This document shows, one piece after another, positions 15,598 through 24,707 of a DNA stretch of 64,000 nucleotides. The notes under the pieces were generated by a model. The model saw nothing but the letters and a program-made list of their open reading frames with translations. It searched no databases and had not been told where the DNA came from. The stretch covers positions 682,001-746,000 of the forward strand of contig CBDCGS010000011.1 of NCBI GenBank assembly GCA_965216915.1, read 5' to 3'. Each line of letters opens with the position of its first letter. Within the stretch, counting starts at the first letter, position 1. The stretch comes from CBDCGS01 sp965216915 (GTDB taxonomy: Bacteria; Pseudomonadota; Alphaproteobacteria; UBA828). A program made the position numbers and the translations under genes.

Positions 15598-17949
15598 ATG
15601 ACCAAGCGCGAGGCCAGCAGCACCCCCTGGGCCGATACACGCCCGAGCGAGGCGCACGCGGATCCAGAGCCGCGCCTGACCGCGCGCCAACTTCGGCTCA
15701 TCACGCAGCACGTGCCGATGCACGTCAGCTATGTGAATAAATCCCTGCGATATCAGTTTGTTAACCACGCCTACGAGGAGACCTACGGACGCCCCGCAAG
15801 CGATATCGTCGGGAGCCACATGGCCGAGGTGCTCGGTGTCCAAAGCTTCGAAACCGCGCGGCCGGACATCGCGCGTGTGTTCGCGGGCGAAACGGTCTCC
15901 GTCGAGCGGCGTCTGACAAACACCCCGGCGGGCACCCGCTTTTTCATCGGCCACTATGTGCCGGATATCGAACCCGATGGCTCGATCTGCGGATTTCTCA
16001 TTCTGGCTCAAGATGTTACAGAGCGCAAAGCTGCGGAGGACATCCTCCAGCGCAGCGAGGAGAGGTACCGCGCGCTGTTCGAGAGCAGCCGCGATGGCAT
16101 CGCTTTCTGCGATCTTGAGGGGAACTTTCAGCAGGCGAACCAAGCCTATCTCGACATGGTGGGCTATTCGCTTGACCAGCTTCGCCAGCTGAAATTCGAG
16201 GCGATCACGCCGAAGAAGTGGCGCGCCGCCGAGGCGGAGATAATTTCCACCCAGGTGATGACCCGCGGATATTCCGACGAATACGAAAAGGAATATGTCC
16301 GCTGTGACGGGACCATCCTCCCGATTCGGTTGCGCGCTTGGCTGATCGCCGACGCCTCGGGGTGCCCCACCCACCTGATGTGCACCGTGCGCGACATCAC
16401 CGAGCAGAAGAGGGCATCGCAAGCGCTTCGCGATTCCGAGGAGAAATTCCGCGGGCTCTTTGAGACGAGCCACGACGGGATCGGCTTCTACTCCGTCGAC
16501 GGCCGGATCGAGGATGCCAACCCGGCCCTTTGCGAAATTCACGGATATGAACGCGACGAGCTCCGGGGAATGTTGATCCGCGACGTCACGCCCGAGCGCT
16601 GGCATGAGCGAGACCGGCGCGGGCGGAAGGCCGTTTGGTCGCGCGGCTATTCGGAGGAGTACGAGAAGGAATATATCCGGCCCGACGGGTCGATCGTCTC
16701 GGTATCGCTGCGATGCTGGCTCATTCGCGATGAAGACGGCACGCCGGTCCGCGAATTGGCGATCGTGCGTGACATCACGGAGCAAAAACGGGCAAAGGCA
16801 CGCCTGCAACAAGCGGAAGAAAGGCTCAAGCTCGCAGCCGAAGGCGCGAACGACGGCCTTTGGGACTGGAATGTCCAATCGGGCGAGACCTACTACAGCC
16901 CCCGCTGGAAGACCATGCTCGGCTATGAGGCCAACGAGCTTGAGCCCACCATCGAGACGTGGGAGCGCCTCGTCCACCCGGAGGATCGAAAGCGCGTGGA
17001 CGCTGCACTCGAAGGCCACTTCGCGGGCCATAGCGAGCACTACACAGCGCAGTTCCGCATGCGCGCCAAATCCGGCGATTGGGTTTGGGTGCTCACGCGC
17101 GGAAAAGTCTTTGAGCGAGACGATGACGGCAACGCGGTGCGGGCGGCTGGCACACATACCGACATCAGCGAGCTCAAGCGGGTCGAGGAAGCGCTCAACA
17201 GGGCGAAGCAGGCCGCCGACGTCGCGAATCGTGCGAAGTCGGAGTTCCTCGCGAACATGAGCCACGAGCTGCGCACCCCCCTTAACGCCATTATCGGATT
17301 CGCAGATCTCACCGGCATGGAGACCTTTGGTCCAATCGGCGACTCCCGATACCTGGACTACGTCAAGGACATCTCCGAATCAGCGCGCCACCTGTTGGAC
17401 CTGATCAACGACATTCTCGATCTCTCGAAGATCGAGGCCGGCAAGGCAGAAGTCGCCGAGGAGCGGCTCGACATCCGATCGTTGGTCCACGCGTGTATCA
17501 CCCTCATGAACGAACGTGCCCGCTCAGGCGAGGTCACGCTGCGCCAGGCCCTGTCGGAGTCCGTCGATGTCGGCCTGATCGCAGATAGGCGCATGTTGAA
17601 GCAGATCGTGATCAACCTGCTCTCCAACGCGGTCAAGTTCACACCGCCGGGCGGTACGGTGACCGTCCGTGCGTGGTCGTCGCCCGAAGACGGCTTCGTG
17701 ATTCGAGTCGAGGATAACGGAATCGGCATCGCGGCCGATGATCTGCAAAAGGCGGTGAGCCGATTCGAGCAGGTTGACAGCAGCCTGAGCCGGAAATACG
17801 AGGGCAGCGGGCTCGGCCTTCCGCTGACGAAATCTCTCGTCGAACTCCATGGTGGTGTTTTGGATTTGACCAGCGAGCTCGGTGTCGGCACGACCGTCAC
17901 GGTGCGTCTACCCGCGAGCCGCCTCCCCGTAGCGCGGGCCGCGAGCTGA
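15598..17949 (+). CDS. Soluble multi-PAS sensor histidine kinase
   Basis: A 783-residue kinase with four consecutive PAS/PAC units (about residues 25-145, 150-265, 275-395 and 400-520), each ending in a DITE-like PAC motif (QDVTERK, VRDITEQK, VRDITEQK, HTDISELK). A HisKA domain with phospho-acceptor His556 (NMSHELRTPLNAI) and an HATPase domain (NLLSNAVKFT, EDNGIGIA, GSGLGLPLTKSL) follow. There is no transmembrane segment, so sensing is cytoplasmic. ATG 15598 starts MTKREASS; a GTG at 15565 in frame is possible. No response regulator gene is adjacent, so it is an orphan kinase. Confidence 0.92.
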   Translation: MTKREASSTPWADTRPSEAHADPEPRLTARQLRLITQHVPMHVSYVNKSLRYQFVNHAYEETYGRPASDIVGSHMAEVLGVQSFETARPDIARVFAGETVSVERRLTNTPAGTRFFIGHYVPDIEPDGSICGFLILAQDVTERKAAEDILQRSEERYRALFESSRDGIAFCDLEGNFQQANQAYLDMVGYSLDQLRQLKFEAITPKKWRAAEAEIISTQVMTRGYSDEYEKEYVRCDGTILPIRLRAWLIADASGCPTHLMCTVRDITEQKRASQALRDSEEKFRGLFETSHDGIGFYSVDGRIEDANPALCEIHGYERDELRGMLIRDVTPERWHERDRRGRKAVWSRGYSEEYEKEYIRPDGSIVSVSLRCWLIRDEDGTPVRELAIVRDITEQKRAKARLQQAEERLKLAAEGANDGLWDWNVQSGETYYSPRWKTMLGYEANELEPTIETWERLVHPEDRKRVDAALEGHFAGHSEHYTAQFRMRAKSGDWVWVLTRGKVFERDDDGNAVRAAGTHTDISELKRVEEALNRAKQAADVANRAKSEFLANMSHELRTPLNAIIGFADLTGMETFGPIGDSRYLDYVKDISESARHLLDLINDILDLSKIEAGKAEVAEERLDIRSLVHACITLMNERARSGEVTLRQALSESVDVGLIADRRMLKQIVINLLSNAVKFTPPGGTVTVRAWSSPEDGFVIRVEDNGIGIAADDLQKAVSRFEQVDSSLSRKYEGSGLGLPLTKSLVELHGGVLDLTSELGVGTTVTVRLPASRLPVARAAS

Positions 17950-18038
17950 CAGACCCGCTATCCTGTGCGCGTGGATTGCGGGCCGCCGGTCCGGTAATCT
18001 CGCAGCGGCAGACACGCGATCAAAAAGGGGGGTCTGGG

Positions 18039-18623
18039 ATGCCGGCCTATGTGATGGCGGATGTCGAGATAACGGATGCCACCGCCTACGAAGGCTATCG
18101 TGCGCGGGTGCCCGCCTCGCTGCAGCCCTTCGGCGGGACGTTCTTGGTGCGGGGTGGTGCGACAAATCTGGTCGAGGGCGATTGGCACGCCAATCGCGTC
18201 GTTCTGCTCGCCTTCGACGATGTCACCAAGGCGCGCGGCTGGTACGAGTCTCCGGCTTATGTCGAGGCGCGCGCGATTCGGCGGAGCGCGTCCCGAGGGA
18301 GCTTGGCGCTGGTCGAGGGTGTCGCGGCGGGCACGGGCGGTGTGTACTACCTCGTGCGCGTGACCGTGACGGATCCGGCGGCCTTCGCGGATTACCCGCG
18401 GCTCGTGCTGCCGAGCATCGCGGCACATGGTGGCCGGGTTTTGGTTCAAGGTGCGGCCCCGGAGGTGTTGGAGGGGTCGTGGCCCTGCGACGCGATGGTT
18501 GTGCTGGAATTTCCGGACCGTGCCGCGGCGGAACGCTGGTACGACTCCGAGGATTATCGGCCGGCACGAGAGTTGCGCGCGGCCTCCGCACGCTTCGACG
18601 CGTTGCTCGCCGAGGGCGTTTGA
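18039..18623 (+). CDS. Tandem DUF1330 protein
   Basis: A 194-residue protein made of two copies of the DUF1330 ferredoxin-like barrel. The first (about 1-95) has MPAYVMADVEITDATAYEGY and FDDVTKARGWYESPAY. The second (about 105-190) has YYLVRVTVTDPAAFADYPRL and FPDRAAAERWYDSEDY. The W-Y-x-S pairs are typical of the family. The function of DUF1330 is not known; single-domain versions are more common, so the tandem form is a modest oddity. The start follows a G-rich Shine-Dalgarno (AAAAGGGGGG). Confidence 0.85.
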   Translation: MPAYVMADVEITDATAYEGYRARVPASLQPFGGTFLVRGGATNLVEGDWHANRVVLLAFDDVTKARGWYESPAYVEARAIRRSASRGSLALVEGVAAGTGGVYYLVRVTVTDPAAFADYPRLVLPSIAAHGGRVLVQGAAPEVLEGSWPCDAMVVLEFPDRAAAERWYDSEDYRPARELRAASARFDALLAEGV

Positions 18624-18656
18624 TGTGGCCGGGCGAGAGGGCCAGACTAGTGCATT

Positions 18657-18752
18657 TCACGCTCGCCTATGCTCACGCGAATGCTCCATCTGATTGGAAT
18701 TGACGCAAATGCGTCGTCGCAGGTGATGCCACCTGCTCGGAATTTGCTCTAG
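18657..18752 (-). repeat. Interspersed repeat, copy A (inverted relative to copy B)
   Basis: Read on the minus strand it begins TAGAGCAAATTCCGAGCAGG and runs about 96 bp. It aligns without gaps to 22771-22866 read on the plus strand, about 85 percent identical by eye. It contains two small stems, GCAGGT/ACCTGC (18719-18736) and GACGCA/TGCGTC (18702-18715). It begins five bases after the mct stop codon, so it would lie in the 3' untranslated part of that transcript. Confidence 0.8.
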
Positions 18753-18757
18753 TCTAG

Positions 18758-19981
18758 CTAGCGCCCGTCCGGCCCCGCGACGACGCCCCGATCGTGAAGC
18801 GCCCCGATCTGGGCAGCGCCCAAACCGAGCACATCTCCGAGAATCTCGTCGGTGTTCTCCCCCAACTGCGGCGCGGGCGCCACCTCGCCGCGCGGTGCTG
18901 CGCCGAAGTCCAGCGGAGAACCGGGCGTGAGAACGGCGCCGATGCCCAGTTGCTCGACGGTCTGGAAAAGCGGGTTCGAAGTGGAGCAATGCGGGTCCTC
19001 CTGGACCATCTGCGTATAGGTGCGAAACGGGCTCCAGAGAATTCCCGCCTCCGTCAAGGCGTCGCCGATCTCCTCGAGCGTGTGCGACTCAAACCATGGC
19101 GTGACGAGCGCACGCAGCTCTTCGCGCACCTCCCAGCGGTGCGATTCGTCCGAAAGGTCGAGGCCACGCTCGTCTGCGAGCGCATCGAATGCCGTGCTGA
19201 GGCCGGTGACCGTACCGAGTGCGTTGACGTGGCGCGGCGTCACCACCACGAGCATCACCCGGCGGCCGTCGCGGGTCGCGAAATCGCTGCCGAACGTGCC
19301 GTACATGTCATTGCCGATCCGGGGCCGCTCGGCATTGTTGATTTGCACGTCGCCGATGTAACCGAGCGAGCCCGTGATGTGATACGCAACGTCGGCGAGG
19401 CTCAGTTTGATGAGCTGTCCCTCGCCGGTCAGCCTGCGGTGACGTTCGGCTGCGAGAAGGCCGATCGAGGCGGTGAGGCCGCAAGTCAAATCCCACCCCG
19501 GCAGCACGTTGTTGACCGGCACGTCCAGCTCCTCAGGTCCCGTGACAAAGGGCCAACCCATGCGCGCGTTCACCGTGTAGTCGACGGCGACCGAGCCATC
19601 GGTGTTGCCGATGATGTGCAGCATGATGAGATCGTCGCGGCGCGTCTTCAGGGTCTCGTAGGAGAGCCATTCGCGCACCTGGACGTTGGTTAGAAAGATC
19701 CCGCCGTCCTCGCCTGGCGCGGTGATGAGGGCCGCCACCAGCTCGCGCCCTTCCTCCTGACGCAGGTCGACCGCGAACGACCGCTTGCCCTTGTTCATGC
19801 CCGCCCAATAGATGCTCACCTTCTCGGGCGTGACCGGCCAGCGATGGTAGTCGAGGCCGCCGCCGATCGGATCGAACCGGATTACGTCGGCCCCCATCTG
19901 CGCCAGGGTCATGCCGCCGAGCGGCGCCGCGACGAAGGCGGAGCCCTCGACGATCCGCAGCCCCTTGAGAATGTTGTTCAT
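18758..19981 (-). CDS. mct: 2-methylfumaryl-CoA isomerase-like family III CoA transferase
   Basis: A 407-residue CaiB/BaiF-type protein. It resembles mesaconyl-CoA C1-C4 CoA transferase (2-methylfumaryl-CoA isomerase) of the 3-hydroxypropionate bi-cycle very closely. Shared stretches as I remember that enzyme include RIVEGSAFVAAPLGGMTLAQ, DPIGGGLDYHRWPVT, LLAAERHRRLTGEGQL and the C-terminal PGSPLDF and LGENTDEIL. Asp164 in LPGWDLTCG is the expected catalytic carboxylate. It follows the RND gene by 18 bp, with GGAAGG before ATG 19981. None of the other bi-cycle genes is in the window, so the physiological role is open; mesaconate or related branched-acid metabolism is possible. Confidence 0.85.
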   Translation of the reverse strand: MNNILKGLRIVEGSAFVAAPLGGMTLAQMGADVIRFDPIGGGLDYHRWPVTPEKVSIYWAGMNKGKRSFAVDLRQEEGRELVAALITAPGEDGGIFLTNVQVREWLSYETLKTRRDDLIMLHIIGNTDGSVAVDYTVNARMGWPFVTGPEELDVPVNNVLPGWDLTCGLTASIGLLAAERHRRLTGEGQLIKLSLADVAYHITGSLGYIGDVQINNAERPRIGNDMYGTFGSDFATRDGRRVMLVVVTPRHVNALGTVTGLSTAFDALADERGLDLSDESHRWEVREELRALVTPWFESHTLEEIGDALTEAGILWSPFRTYTQMVQEDPHCSTSNPLFQTVEQLGIGAVLTPGSPLDFGAAPRGEVAPAPQLGENTDEILGDVLGLGAAQIGALHDRGVVAGPDGR

Positions 19982-19999
19982 ACGCCTTCCTCGCTCCGC

Positions 20000-22408
20000 C
20001 TAAGATCCGTCGTGCGACCCGGCAGCACCCTGGCGCGGGCGGTCGAGCATCACCAGAAGCGCGGGGAGTAGCAAGAAGTCCGCGATCAGGGCAACGGCGA
20101 AGACGATCGCGGTGAGCGCACCGAGCTGGGCGGTCACCGCGAAACCCGACGTCGTGAGCGCGGCGAAGCCCGCGATCAGAACCAACGCGTTGATGGCGAG
20201 GGCGCCGCCGACTGTCTCGAAGGCGAAGAGAATCGCCTCGCGCGGGCTTGCGTTCCGGGAGCGCCGGGCATGCAGATATTTGCTGAGCAGGTGGATCGTG
20301 TTGTCGACGACGATGCCGAGGGTCATCGCCATCACCACCGAGCTCGCGATCCCGATGTTGCCATATGACCAGCCCCAAAGCCCAAGCCCGATGGCCGCCG
20401 GAGTCAAGTTGGGTGCGAGGCTCAACAAGCCAATCCGCACGCTGCGCAGCGCCACGACGAGCAGCGCCGAGATGAGCACGAGCGCGATAGCCGTGCTGCG
20501 CAGCATGCTGTCGATGCTGCGTGAGGAGACGTGGGCGTACATCAGCGAGAGCCCGGTCGCGGGACCGGCGATCGCCGGGGCGTTCTCCGCGAGCCACGCG
20601 TCGGCCGCAGCCGCGAGCGCGCGGAGCTCGACCGAGCTTGCCCCGCGCACACTGGCGACGAAGCGGCTCGCGGTGAACGTCGGATCGACGAACCCGACGC
20701 TCGCGATCCCGTCGGGAAGAGAGCCGCCATATGAGGTGAGGTAGGCGCCGGCGAGGCCAGGCGCGTCTGGCAAGCGGTGCGCGTCGGGTGCGTCGCCATG
20801 CATGGCGCGATTGAGACGACGGGCCGCATCAGCGATCGACCAGACATAGACGACACCCGGCTGGGCGCGATACCAGGTCGCGAAGGCATCGACCCGCTCG
20901 AGGTAGTCGTCCGCGACCACCCCGCTGACGCCTGGCGCGGGCAAGGCATGCTCGATCATGTCGAGGCCGGTGAGATGTGCGCTGATGAAGTCGCTGTCGC
21001 GGCGAAGCTCGAACTGCTCGCCGAGATAGTCGATGAACCGATCATCGAGTGTGATTCGGCTCATGCCGATCGCAAGCCCGACCGCCGCCATCAGGCAAAG
21101 GCAAAATGCATGCCAACGGTGCTTGACGATGAGGCGGCCGACCCAGCTCATCACGGCCTGCTCCGGTGGCCCACCCCGCTTCGCAGGCAGCGGCAGGATG
21201 GTCAGCAATGCGGGCAAGAGGGTGACCGAAAACACGAACGCGACCATGACACCGAGCGCAGTGACGTTTCCGAGATCGCGCAGGGGCGGCGCCGCGCTCG
21301 CGTTCATCGAGAGGAAGCCGATGGCCGTCGTCGCGCTCGTCAGGAAGATTGGCCAGGCGTTGAGCCGAAGACTCTCAGCGATCGCCGCGTGCTTCTTCAA
21401 GCCGCGCGCCTGCGCCTGGCGCACCCCGGTGACCAAGTGGATACTGTCGGCAACCGCAAGGGTCATGATGATCGGGGGCGCGCCCGCGGACGCTGGGTTG
21501 AGTTGAAAGGCGAACCAACCGGCGATGCCGAGCGACGTCGCGGCCGTGGCGCCGACCACGGCGAGCGTCGCGGCGGTCGCGCTGACCGAGCGAAGCAGCA
21601 CGAGCAATAGCGCGAACACGATGGCGATCACGATCGGCATGACCGATCTGAAATCTGCTTCGGTGGCCTCACCGAAGGTGACGCCGCCGAGCACCGGGCC
21701 CGTGAGATAGAACGCGAAATCGGGATAGCGCGAGCGCAGTTCGCCGACGAACGAACGAACGGCCTGGGCCGCCGCATCGACGGCCGTGGCCTCGCCGACC
21801 GGCAAGCGGAGATTGATGCTGACGGCCGCCACACCCCCATCTGGAGAGACCAAACGGCCGAGGAGCGCGGGCTCGTTCAACACCGCGGTTGCCGCTCGGG
21901 CCGCCTCCGCCTCGCTGAGCGCCGACGCGTCGGCGACAAGCGGCACGGCGGAAATCGCGCCGTCCGCGGCGGTGGGCACCGGAAAATTCGTGGGGCCGAA
22001 GACCCCGTTGGCATAGGGAACCGTGACCCCCCGCGCGACGATCTCGCCGAGGATCGCAAAGCCGGTCGGCGATAGCGCCCCGCGTGGCGTTACACCAGCA
22101 GCCGGGGCGATCGCAATGAGGACGTCCTGCGTCGGGCTGAAGGCGCGCTCGAGTGCCTCGAAAGCCGCCCGCTCGGGGTTGTCGCTGTCGAAGAAAACGC
22201 GGCTGTCATTGGTGAAGCCGATACCACGCACGCCAATCGCGCAGACCGCGACCACGACCAGGGAGAGCGCGATTGTGACGAGGGGTGCGCGGGTCACGGC
22301 AGGCGGGACGCCGCTCCGGGCAAACCCGGATAAACTGGGGCGAGACACACCGGAGAGGGATTGCTCATATGGGTGACGAGGATGCCGTTCTCTTGGCCAA
22401 CGAATCAT
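20000..22408 (-). CDS. RND-superfamily (MMPL/hydrophobe exporter type) transporter
   Basis: An integral inner-membrane protein of up to 802 residues. It shows the two-fold RND plan: one membrane helix, a large periplasmic loop, five clustered helices (about 240-420), then the same order again (helix near 440, loop, helices about 630-790). DNSRVFFDSDNP-like text (NDSRVFFDSDNPE) after helix 1 is typical of the hydrophobe/lipid exporter branch. The start is uncertain: ATG 22408 overlaps the divergent SnoaL-like gene, and GTG codons at 22348 or 22294 are alternatives. It shares a transcript with the downstream mct gene. The substrate is unknown. Confidence 0.85.
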   Translation of the reverse strand: MIRWPRERHPRHPYEQSLSGVSRPSLSGFARSGVPPAVTRAPLVTIALSLVVVAVCAIGVRGIGFTNDSRVFFDSDNPERAAFEALERAFSPTQDVLIAIAPAAGVTPRGALSPTGFAILGEIVARGVTVPYANGVFGPTNFPVPTAADGAISAVPLVADASALSEAEAARAATAVLNEPALLGRLVSPDGGVAAVSINLRLPVGEATAVDAAAQAVRSFVGELRSRYPDFAFYLTGPVLGGVTFGEATEADFRSVMPIVIAIVFALLLVLLRSVSATAATLAVVGATAATSLGIAGWFAFQLNPASAGAPPIIMTLAVADSIHLVTGVRQAQARGLKKHAAIAESLRLNAWPIFLTSATTAIGFLSMNASAAPPLRDLGNVTALGVMVAFVFSVTLLPALLTILPLPAKRGGPPEQAVMSWVGRLIVKHRWHAFCLCLMAAVGLAIGMSRITLDDRFIDYLGEQFELRRDSDFISAHLTGLDMIEHALPAPGVSGVVADDYLERVDAFATWYRAQPGVVYVWSIADAARRLNRAMHGDAPDAHRLPDAPGLAGAYLTSYGGSLPDGIASVGFVDPTFTASRFVASVRGASSVELRALAAAADAWLAENAPAIAGPATGLSLMYAHVSSRSIDSMLRSTAIALVLISALLVVALRSVRIGLLSLAPNLTPAAIGLGLWGWSYGNIGIASSVVMAMTLGIVVDNTIHLLSKYLHARRSRNASPREAILFAFETVGGALAINALVLIAGFAALTTSGFAVTAQLGALTAIVFAVALIADFLLLPALLVMLDRPRQGAAGSHDGS

Positions 22409-22773
22409 TTTACCGCGCCTTTGCCGCGCGTGACCTTGCCGCGATGGACAATCTTTGGGCGGAGACCCTCGCCGTGGCGTGCATTCACCCCGGTTGGGAC
22501 CCTTTGACCGAGCGGGACGCGATTCTGCAAAGCTGGGCGGCGATCCTCGGCAACCCCAACGCGCCGCAGATCAGCTGCGAGGCACCACGCGCGTTCGTCA
22601 TGGGAGAGACCGCGTTCGTCCTGTGCAGCGAGGTGGTCGCCCAGGGGCGTCTGGTCGCGACCAATGTGTTCGCGGTCGAGGGGAGCGCGTGGAAGATGGT
22701 GCACCATCACGCGGGCCCCGCGCCGGCGGCGCCCATGGAAGCCCACCCGGTCAAGCCCGAGGTGCTGCATTAG
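22369..22773 (+). CDS. NTF2/SnoaL-like small protein
   Basis: A 134-residue protein with the cone-shaped NTF2-like fold pattern: ANESFYRAFAARDLAAMDNL, LWAETLAVACIHPGWDPLTE, an ILQSWAAIL helix and a closing strand VEGSAWKMVHHHAGPA. This matches a widespread family (nuclear transport factor 2-like, DUF4440/SnoaL-like) of uncertain function. ATG 22369 is preceded by GGAGAGGG. The stop codon lies inside copy B of the interspersed repeat. The gene diverges from the RND transporter, and the 5' ends overlap if that gene starts at 22408. Confidence 0.82.
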   Translation: MGDEDAVLLANESFYRAFAARDLAAMDNLWAETLAVACIHPGWDPLTERDAILQSWAAILGNPNAPQISCEAPRAFVMGETAFVLCSEVVAQGRLVATNVFAVEGSAWKMVHHHAGPAPAAPMEAHPVKPEVLH

Positions 22774-22866
22774 AGCAAATCCCGAGAAGGTGGGATCACC
22801 TGCGACGACGCATTTGCGTCAACGCCAGTGAGAGAGGGCATTCGCGTGAGCACAGGCGAGCGTGAC
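22771..22866 (+). repeat. Interspersed repeat, copy B
   Basis: Begins TAGAGCAAATCCCGAGAAGG, where the TAG is the stop codon of the NTF2-like gene, and runs about 96 bp to GAGCGTGACA. It is the inverted partner of 18657-18752, sharing the exact core GACGACGCATTTGCGTC. In both copies the element starts at or just after a stop codon and points away from the gene, which fits a 3'-end REP-like or terminator-like structured element. Confidence 0.8.
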
Positions 22867-22887
22867 ATGCTCGGACGAAGCGGCGAC

Positions 22888-23220
22888 CTAGATGATCTTG
22901 TCCTTGTCGGCCGACAAGAGACCCTCGAACTCGAAGAAGGCGCCGCGCAGGGCGCGCCGGCGACTGATCTTCTCCAGCACCGCCTGCGGCAAGTCGGTGA
23001 GCAGCAGCACCCGCTTCTCGATGAGGATCTCGATCAGGTCCTCGACGACACGGCCCATGCCGGCGTCGGTGCGGGCCAAGCTTTCGGCATCGGCCTCCGT
23101 GCGCCCGAGGAAGAGGCTGATCTCGGGATGATCAGCGGGTAGCTCCTCCGCCGCCTGCTCGCTTGGCCGGTCGAAGATCGCGGTAATGGCTCCGCCTGCG
23201 TCGCGGCTGACGAACGGCAT
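22888..23220 (-). CDS. Conserved small hypothetical protein
   Basis: A 110-residue protein beginning MPFVSRDAGGAITAIFDRPS, with a helical acidic region (RVVEDLIEILIEKRVLLLTD) and PQAVLEKISRRRALRGAFFE near the end. It resembles small proteobacterial proteins of unknown function that I recall being mislabelled as tryptophan synthase beta-like; no catalytic motif is visible. The gene is supported by an excellent Shine-Dalgarno (AGGAGG, eight bases before ATG 23220). It converges on the NTF2-like gene. Confidence 0.75.
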   Translation of the reverse strand: MPFVSRDAGGAITAIFDRPSEQAAEELPADHPEISLFLGRTEADAESLARTDAGMGRVVEDLIEILIEKRVLLLTDLPQAVLEKISRRRALRGAFFEFEGLLSADKDKII

Positions 23221-23464
23221 CGCATCGTCCTCCTGGTGGACCCAAGAGGCGAGCGTAGCGGATCGACGTTAACGATCGCTTTACCCGCCACGGATAGGCG
23301 CCATATGTCTCGCAGCCTTTCATATGGACGCGATTGCGATCCGTATTAAAGGCAGCGTTACACAATGAAGCATCGCCCGGCCGCCAACGCTATCGCTGTT
23401 CCGCGGGTCCGAACCCTGATTCAGGCCCAATTTGGTCCCCCGGGCCTCGTCCAAGGCGGAAAGC

Positions 23465-24604
23465 CTATTCGCCGCTGCCGGCCTCGCGCCGCGGCACCGC
23501 GAACAGGTCAGCGCCTTGGGGGCCGTCGGGCCGCGTGTCCAACGTGTCGGCTTCCTCCTCTTCGGCAAGCTCGACGGCCTCCATCCGTTGGGAGCGCTGA
23601 GCCACCTTGTCGGCCGAAATGCGGATGTTGCGGATCGTGTCACCCGCCTGCTCGAAATGCCGCGCAAGCTTATCGACGCGGTCGCTCAGGCGGGTGACAT
23701 CGTCGTGGAGGGCCCGCGCTTGAGCCTGAATAAACCCCGCCTGCTCGCGCATCCGCACGTCCTTCAGCACCGCGCGCACGGTGTTGAGCGTGGCCCAGAG
23801 CGTGGTCGGCGAGACGATGAAGACGCGCGCCCGGTAGGACGTCTCGACGGCATTCGGAAAATTGCCGTGGAGCTCGGCGTAGACGGCCTCGCTCGGCAGG
23901 AACATGAGCGCCGCATCGGCGGTTTCGCCCGGCACCAGATAGCGCTCGGCGATGTGCTTCACGTGGGTCTGAATCGCAGTTTGGAACGCGCGCGCGGCGG
24001 CCGTCTTCTCGGCATCGCTCGCGGCATTGCGCAGCGCGTGATAGCTCTCGAGCGGAAACTTCGCGTCGATCACGATCGGCCCCGGCGGATTCGGCAGCTG
24101 AAGAAGGCAATCGGCGCGCCGGTTGTTGGAGAGCGTCGCCTGGAAGCTATAGGCCGAGGGCGGCAGCATCTGGCGCACCAGATCCGCGAGTTGAATCTCA
24201 CCAAAGGCGCCGCGGGCTTGCTTGTTGGCGAGAATATCTTGAAGCCCCACCACCTGCGTCGAGAGCTCGACGATGTTGGCTTGTGCCTGATCGATCGCCG
24301 CGAGCCGGCGCTCCAGCTTGCCCATCGTCTCGAGGGTCTGCTTGGTGGCGCTGTGTAGGCCCTCCTCCAGGGTCTTGCTGAGCTTCAGCTCCTGCGCGTG
24401 CAAGCGCTCCGACAAGGTGCCCTGATCGGCGCGAAGCCGCGCCTCCATCTCGCCCTGGCGGGTTTGCAAGCCGTCGACGATGCGCTCGAGGTCGCCCCCA
24501 AGCGCCTCTTGCCGCCGGTTTGCCATGCGCAGCATGATGAAGATCGCGCCGACCGCCGCGACCACGGCAATCGCGGCGATGACGATGGCGATGAGTGCTT
24601 CCAT
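23465..24604 (-). CDS. rmuC: RmuC-family DNA recombination protein
   Basis: A 379-residue protein with one N-terminal membrane helix (about residues 5-25), a long coiled coil (about 30-150, e.g. LERRLAAIDQAQANIVELST), then the RmuC nuclease-like domain. That domain has GAFGEIQLADLVRQMLPPSAY and DCLLQLPNPPGPIVIDAKFP (PD-(D/E)xK-like core, Asp and Lys in IDAKFP). The family limits inversion at short inverted repeats and has been linked to phage defence in some bacteria. ATG 24604 gives the membrane helix directly. It is divergent from def. Confidence 0.93.
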   Translation of the reverse strand: MEALIAIVIAAIAVVAAVGAIFIMLRMANRRQEALGGDLERIVDGLQTRQGEMEARLRADQGTLSERLHAQELKLSKTLEEGLHSATKQTLETMGKLERRLAAIDQAQANIVELSTQVVGLQDILANKQARGAFGEIQLADLVRQMLPPSAYSFQATLSNNRRADCLLQLPNPPGPIVIDAKFPLESYHALRNAASDAEKTAAARAFQTAIQTHVKHIAERYLVPGETADAALMFLPSEAVYAELHGNFPNAVETSYRARVFIVSPTTLWATLNTVRAVLKDVRMREQAGFIQAQARALHDDVTRLSDRVDKLARHFEQAGDTIRNIRISADKVAQRSQRMEAVELAEEEEADTLDTRPDGPQGADLFAVPRREAGSGE

Positions 24605-24707
24605 GCCCCCGTGGTCCCGACGCGCCGGGGCGGGTTGACGCCCTGGGGCGCGCGTAATACCTAAACAGCGGATTCCTCAGCAAATTGCGTGACACGTTCT
24701 CGTAGCA

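Noticed and set aside
15397..17265. 622-residue minus-strand frame opposite the multi-PAS kinase
   Set aside because: Antisense shadow of a gene with intact PAS, HisKA and HATPase motifs.
18657..22866. Composite transposon bounded by inverted repeats
   Set aside because: No transposase gene lies within or beside the repeats, no target-site duplication was evident, and the elements look like short structured 3' repeats.
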